Source of the DNA: Notospermus geniculatus | Taxonomy: Eukaryota > Nemertea > Pilidiophora > Heteronemertea > Lineidae | Assembly: GCA_002633025.1 (NCBI GenBank) | Contig: NMRB01000292.1 | Location: forward strand, 382,731-446,730 | DNA length: 64,000 nt | Reading direction: 5' to 3' | Shown: positions 61,392-64,000 of the stretch, one piece after another | Layout: each line of letters starts with the position of its first letter | Numbering within the stretch: the first letter of the stretch is position 1 | Position numbers and translations under genes: made by a program | The notes under the pieces: model-generated | What the model saw: only the letters and a program-made list of their open reading frames with translations | Told to the model about the DNA's origin: nothing | Databases searched by the model: none

Positions 61392-62351
61392 GCTCAATAA
61401 AGGCCTACATGCGGGTTTGAAACCCCTACAGGGCTGAATCTGAGTTTCCAAAAAAAATTGATGAAAAATTTGATCGTGTTGAGCGGCCTCACGAGCGTTT
61501 GAACGCAGTGCTTTGTGTGCACGTCTTTCTCCTGAAGCGTATGACCATATATGGAAAACGTTTGCGGTTTGAGGCCTATAAAACGGGGGTAAGAAATTAG
61601 AAGTACACAAACAAGTATTCTCCCCGCAGATTCAACCTTGATTAGGCAAGAAGTAACACTATTAGACTATAGAATCATTTTCTTGATCCATCGAGAATAA
61701 ACGCTGATTTTGACTTTAACCTATTTCCAATACAAACTCGTCGCCCTTTTGGCATTGNCGAAACGGGGGTCACTAATTAGAAATGTTGGCAAAGAGATTC
61801 TTCATGAAGCAATCGGCATTAGTTTAGTGAAAGGTCCCTGTATTATACCGTAGAACGATTTTTTAAGATAGTCGTTTAGAGCCCAAAACAATGGCATGAA
61901 ACTTTGATATGGGCGTTCATATGGATTTACAGCCTATTGTAAGTTCATGCTAAATAGGTATAAAGGGGAAGGGCCTGGCGTTTGACGGAATGGTTTTTAC
62001 CAGTTGTTACCGCTTGGTGTCAGCAGCGCATGGGACCTCACAGCTAATTAAAATTAAGAATAAATTCGCTTTCAAACGGTCGTGGCCTGTACATCGGTTC
62101 AATGCATGAGAAGCTGATCGGGAGTTGATATGGCTGTTCGATTATATTTGGATTTGACAATGGTTGCCTACACAATAGGCGTTTTTTTTCACCATGCGGG
62201 TTGAGTAACCAGTGTAATAGAATCTAATGTCCCCGATGTGATGTCACCAAACGATCCCACATCCATTTACGGATTAAACAGCACATTTTTTGACAGAATT
62301 TGTGATTAGAGGTAAGTCTGTGACGATTTTCACCTTCTGCTTTTGTGTCCA
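61392..62351. other. 3' flank with an imperfect direct repeat
   Basis: AAAACGGGGGTAAGAAATTA (61579) and GAAACGGGGGTCACTAATTA (61760) start similar blocks; one carries an N. No gene seen. Confidence 0.45.
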
Positions 62352-62532
62352 GGGCCCGGTTGCACCAAACTTAGCTTCTTATCGTAAGATATGGAATTTG
62401 GGACAACCCCTAAGACATGTCGTAACTACATAGGCTGGAACGTTAGGACGATGTCCTAAGACATCGATGGTGCAACCCATTTTTGTTCTTAACTTTAAGA
62501 CAGCACCTACGACCTTTGGTGCAACCGGGCCC
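62352..62532. mobile_element. MITE with GGGCCCGGTTGCACCAAA ends
   Basis: The right end TTTGGTGCAACCGGGCCC is the exact reverse complement. Inner CCTAAGACAT repeats are in both orientations. Confidence 0.93.
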
Positions 62533-63159
62533 ATGTGTAACATCTACCAGTGTTGCCATCGTCTACCATAGTTTCCCCTGATTGTTTGTGAGAAACGCTG
62601 GCAGACACGCGTTTCTCTATGGGTGTCTCCTATTGTCACGTCGCAGCTTATCCCGTCACACAATAGTAGGGGAACACCCACAGATGGGGAACATTCAAAA
62701 GCGTTACACCGCGAATTTTTAGGTGAAAATGAACAAGGCTAGAGGTTTCTTGATTTTGTGGGTCGTGTGCGAAGGAAATTTTGATAGCCCGCACGGATTA
62801 GGCTGGAAGGGAATCCCGAAAAAGGCACTTCATTTGAGTTTTTCTTTGAGATTCCTGCCAAACGGATTGTGGAAAAGCGAACCACCTGAATGACGTCGGA
62901 CTTGCCAATTTCATTTTGTTTGTCCGACCCTGCTTGTCCTGTCCCACCTTCAACCTCACAGTTGGGCGGTCTTCATTGGTTTTGCTGATTTTCTCTGAAT
63001 GTCTCTCTCTCCATCAACATTTGGTTTCAGATGGATAACTCACGAATTAAGCTGTCTATCACCACGAAACTTTCAAGACGTGTAGATGTGAACAAAAGAC
63101 AGATCAAGTTTGATTCCTGGCTTGATTCAAAATGAATAAAGTGTTATTTTTGCCGATTT
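62533..63159. other. Intergenic DNA, nothing recognised
   Basis: A loose inverted pair near 62610-62690 (GGTGTCTCCTATTGTCACG) is the only structure noted. Confidence 0.4.
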
Positions 63160-63460
63160 TTATGCCCCCGACTTCCGAAAAAGTCGGGGGCATTATGTCG
63201 TGGCGCGTGCGTCGGTGTCGGTGTCGTCGTCGGTGTCGGTGTCCGTTAGGCTTCCATTGATTAACATGAGAACGCTTTGCACAATCAACCTGAATTTTTT
63301 TGTGAGGGTTTGAATCTATGAGGGGAAGGTTCCTTTCGATGACCAGCTCTGCCGCCCATCCAAGATGGCGGCTATGGTGGCCATCTTGAAATCGAGTTTC
63401 CGTCAATTAATTTCAGATTGCTTCGCCCACAAACAACATACCAGTCGGGGGCATATGCCA
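63160..63460. mobile_element. Repeat with ATGCCCCCGACTT hairpin end
   Basis: ATGCCCCCGACTTCCGAAAA then AGTCGGGGGCAT (63161-63194), and AGTCGGGGGCATATGCC again near 63443. Between them are GTCGGTGTC runs and CCAAGATGGCGGC/GGCCATCTTG. Confidence 0.6.
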
Positions 63461-64000
63461 CGCTCTGCGTTGCTCTTGTTGTTGTTTAAAGCCCAGTATC
63501 CATGAGGTGACTCTTCCTCCCTCCCCACCTTGATAAGACTGGTCCGCTGTCCAGCCTGATACTATATTGATACAAAATGGACGCCATAGCTTCACCACTT
63601 GACAAGTTCAACGTAGTGTTGTAGCGTGAATAACCCTTCACCAGGTAATGTACACATGCTTCAACTCATTCGTTACATGCACATCTCTCTCTGATACTAG
63701 GCCTACAAATTATTTTTAGTTCATCCTTGTGTCAATTGTTTCACTCTCTAAAGCACATTCATCATTACAAATCAGATAATGAATATCATCGACACGAATT
63801 GTTTTCGCCATTATTTTTTTCAATCAGTGCAGCAAGTTTTGAGTGAATCGAAAAGAGATCGATATCAGCCGATTATTGAACTGAAATCTGATACAATAGT
63901 AATAAAGGAACAAACCGGGATTTCCAGAGGGCTCGTAACCATCTTCGTGTCAAACGCCGAAGGTAGGCATATTGAGACAGAAAAGGAACTGGCGTCTTCA
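63461..64000. other. Window end, nothing recognised
   Basis: No exon, RNA gene or recurring family. Confidence 0.45.

Noticed and set aside
63200-63245. GTCGGTGTC repeats as a CRISPR-like or regulatory array
   Set aside because: A short simple repeat within an interspersed element; no spacers, and the DNA is animal.

Overview
The window is draft animal genomic DNA. It contains single-base and short N runs (23604, 52779-52787, 53710, 59687, 61758), GT-AG introns of up to 20 kb, tRNA-derived SINE sequence and dozens of palindromic non-autonomous DNA transposons. Repeat style (many TACATGTA and TAGGCCTA palindromes, foldback MITEs) and gene structure suggest a marine invertebrate, perhaps a deuterostome such as an echinoderm, hemichordate or cephalochordate. 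That placement is inference; no sequence search was possible.

Only one protein-coding gene can be supported. It lies on the + strand: a cGMP-dependent protein kinase that reads closest to the type 2 enzyme (PRKG2/cGKII). Fourteen exons between 9072 and 58554 join in matching phase into 541 codons plus a stop. They encode the second part of cyclic-nucleotide-binding domain A, all of domain B, a short Ser-rich linker, the whole AGC-type kinase domain and the C-terminal tail. The 5' exons (N-terminus, dimerisation and autoinhibitory segments, first part of domain A) were not found in 1-9071 and probably lie upstream of the window.

Layout. 1-9071: upstream or intronic DNA with several MITEs. 9072-9185: exon A. 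9186-29401: a 20 kb intron packed with nested foldback elements, a hAT-like element and a tRNA-like sequence. 29402-39397: exons B to G, with introns invaded by MITEs, two of which start within about 35 bp of a splice donor. 39398-51056: a large intron holding a tRNA-derived SINE, Mutator-like, Harbinger-like and mariner-like MITEs, a 53-bp minisatellite and a 382-bp tandem duplication. 51057-58554: compact kinase-domain exons H to N. 58555-64000: 3' flank with possible poly(A) signals and more inverted-repeat elements; no second gene seen.

The most interesting material is the repeat layer. Unrelated palindromic families share the same TA-flanked terminus. Several nested insertions have clear target duplications or an uninterrupted sister copy. 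One family carries YY1-like and NRF1-like motifs inside its arms. No new protein-coding system was found. Most open frames in the window are shadows of repeats.
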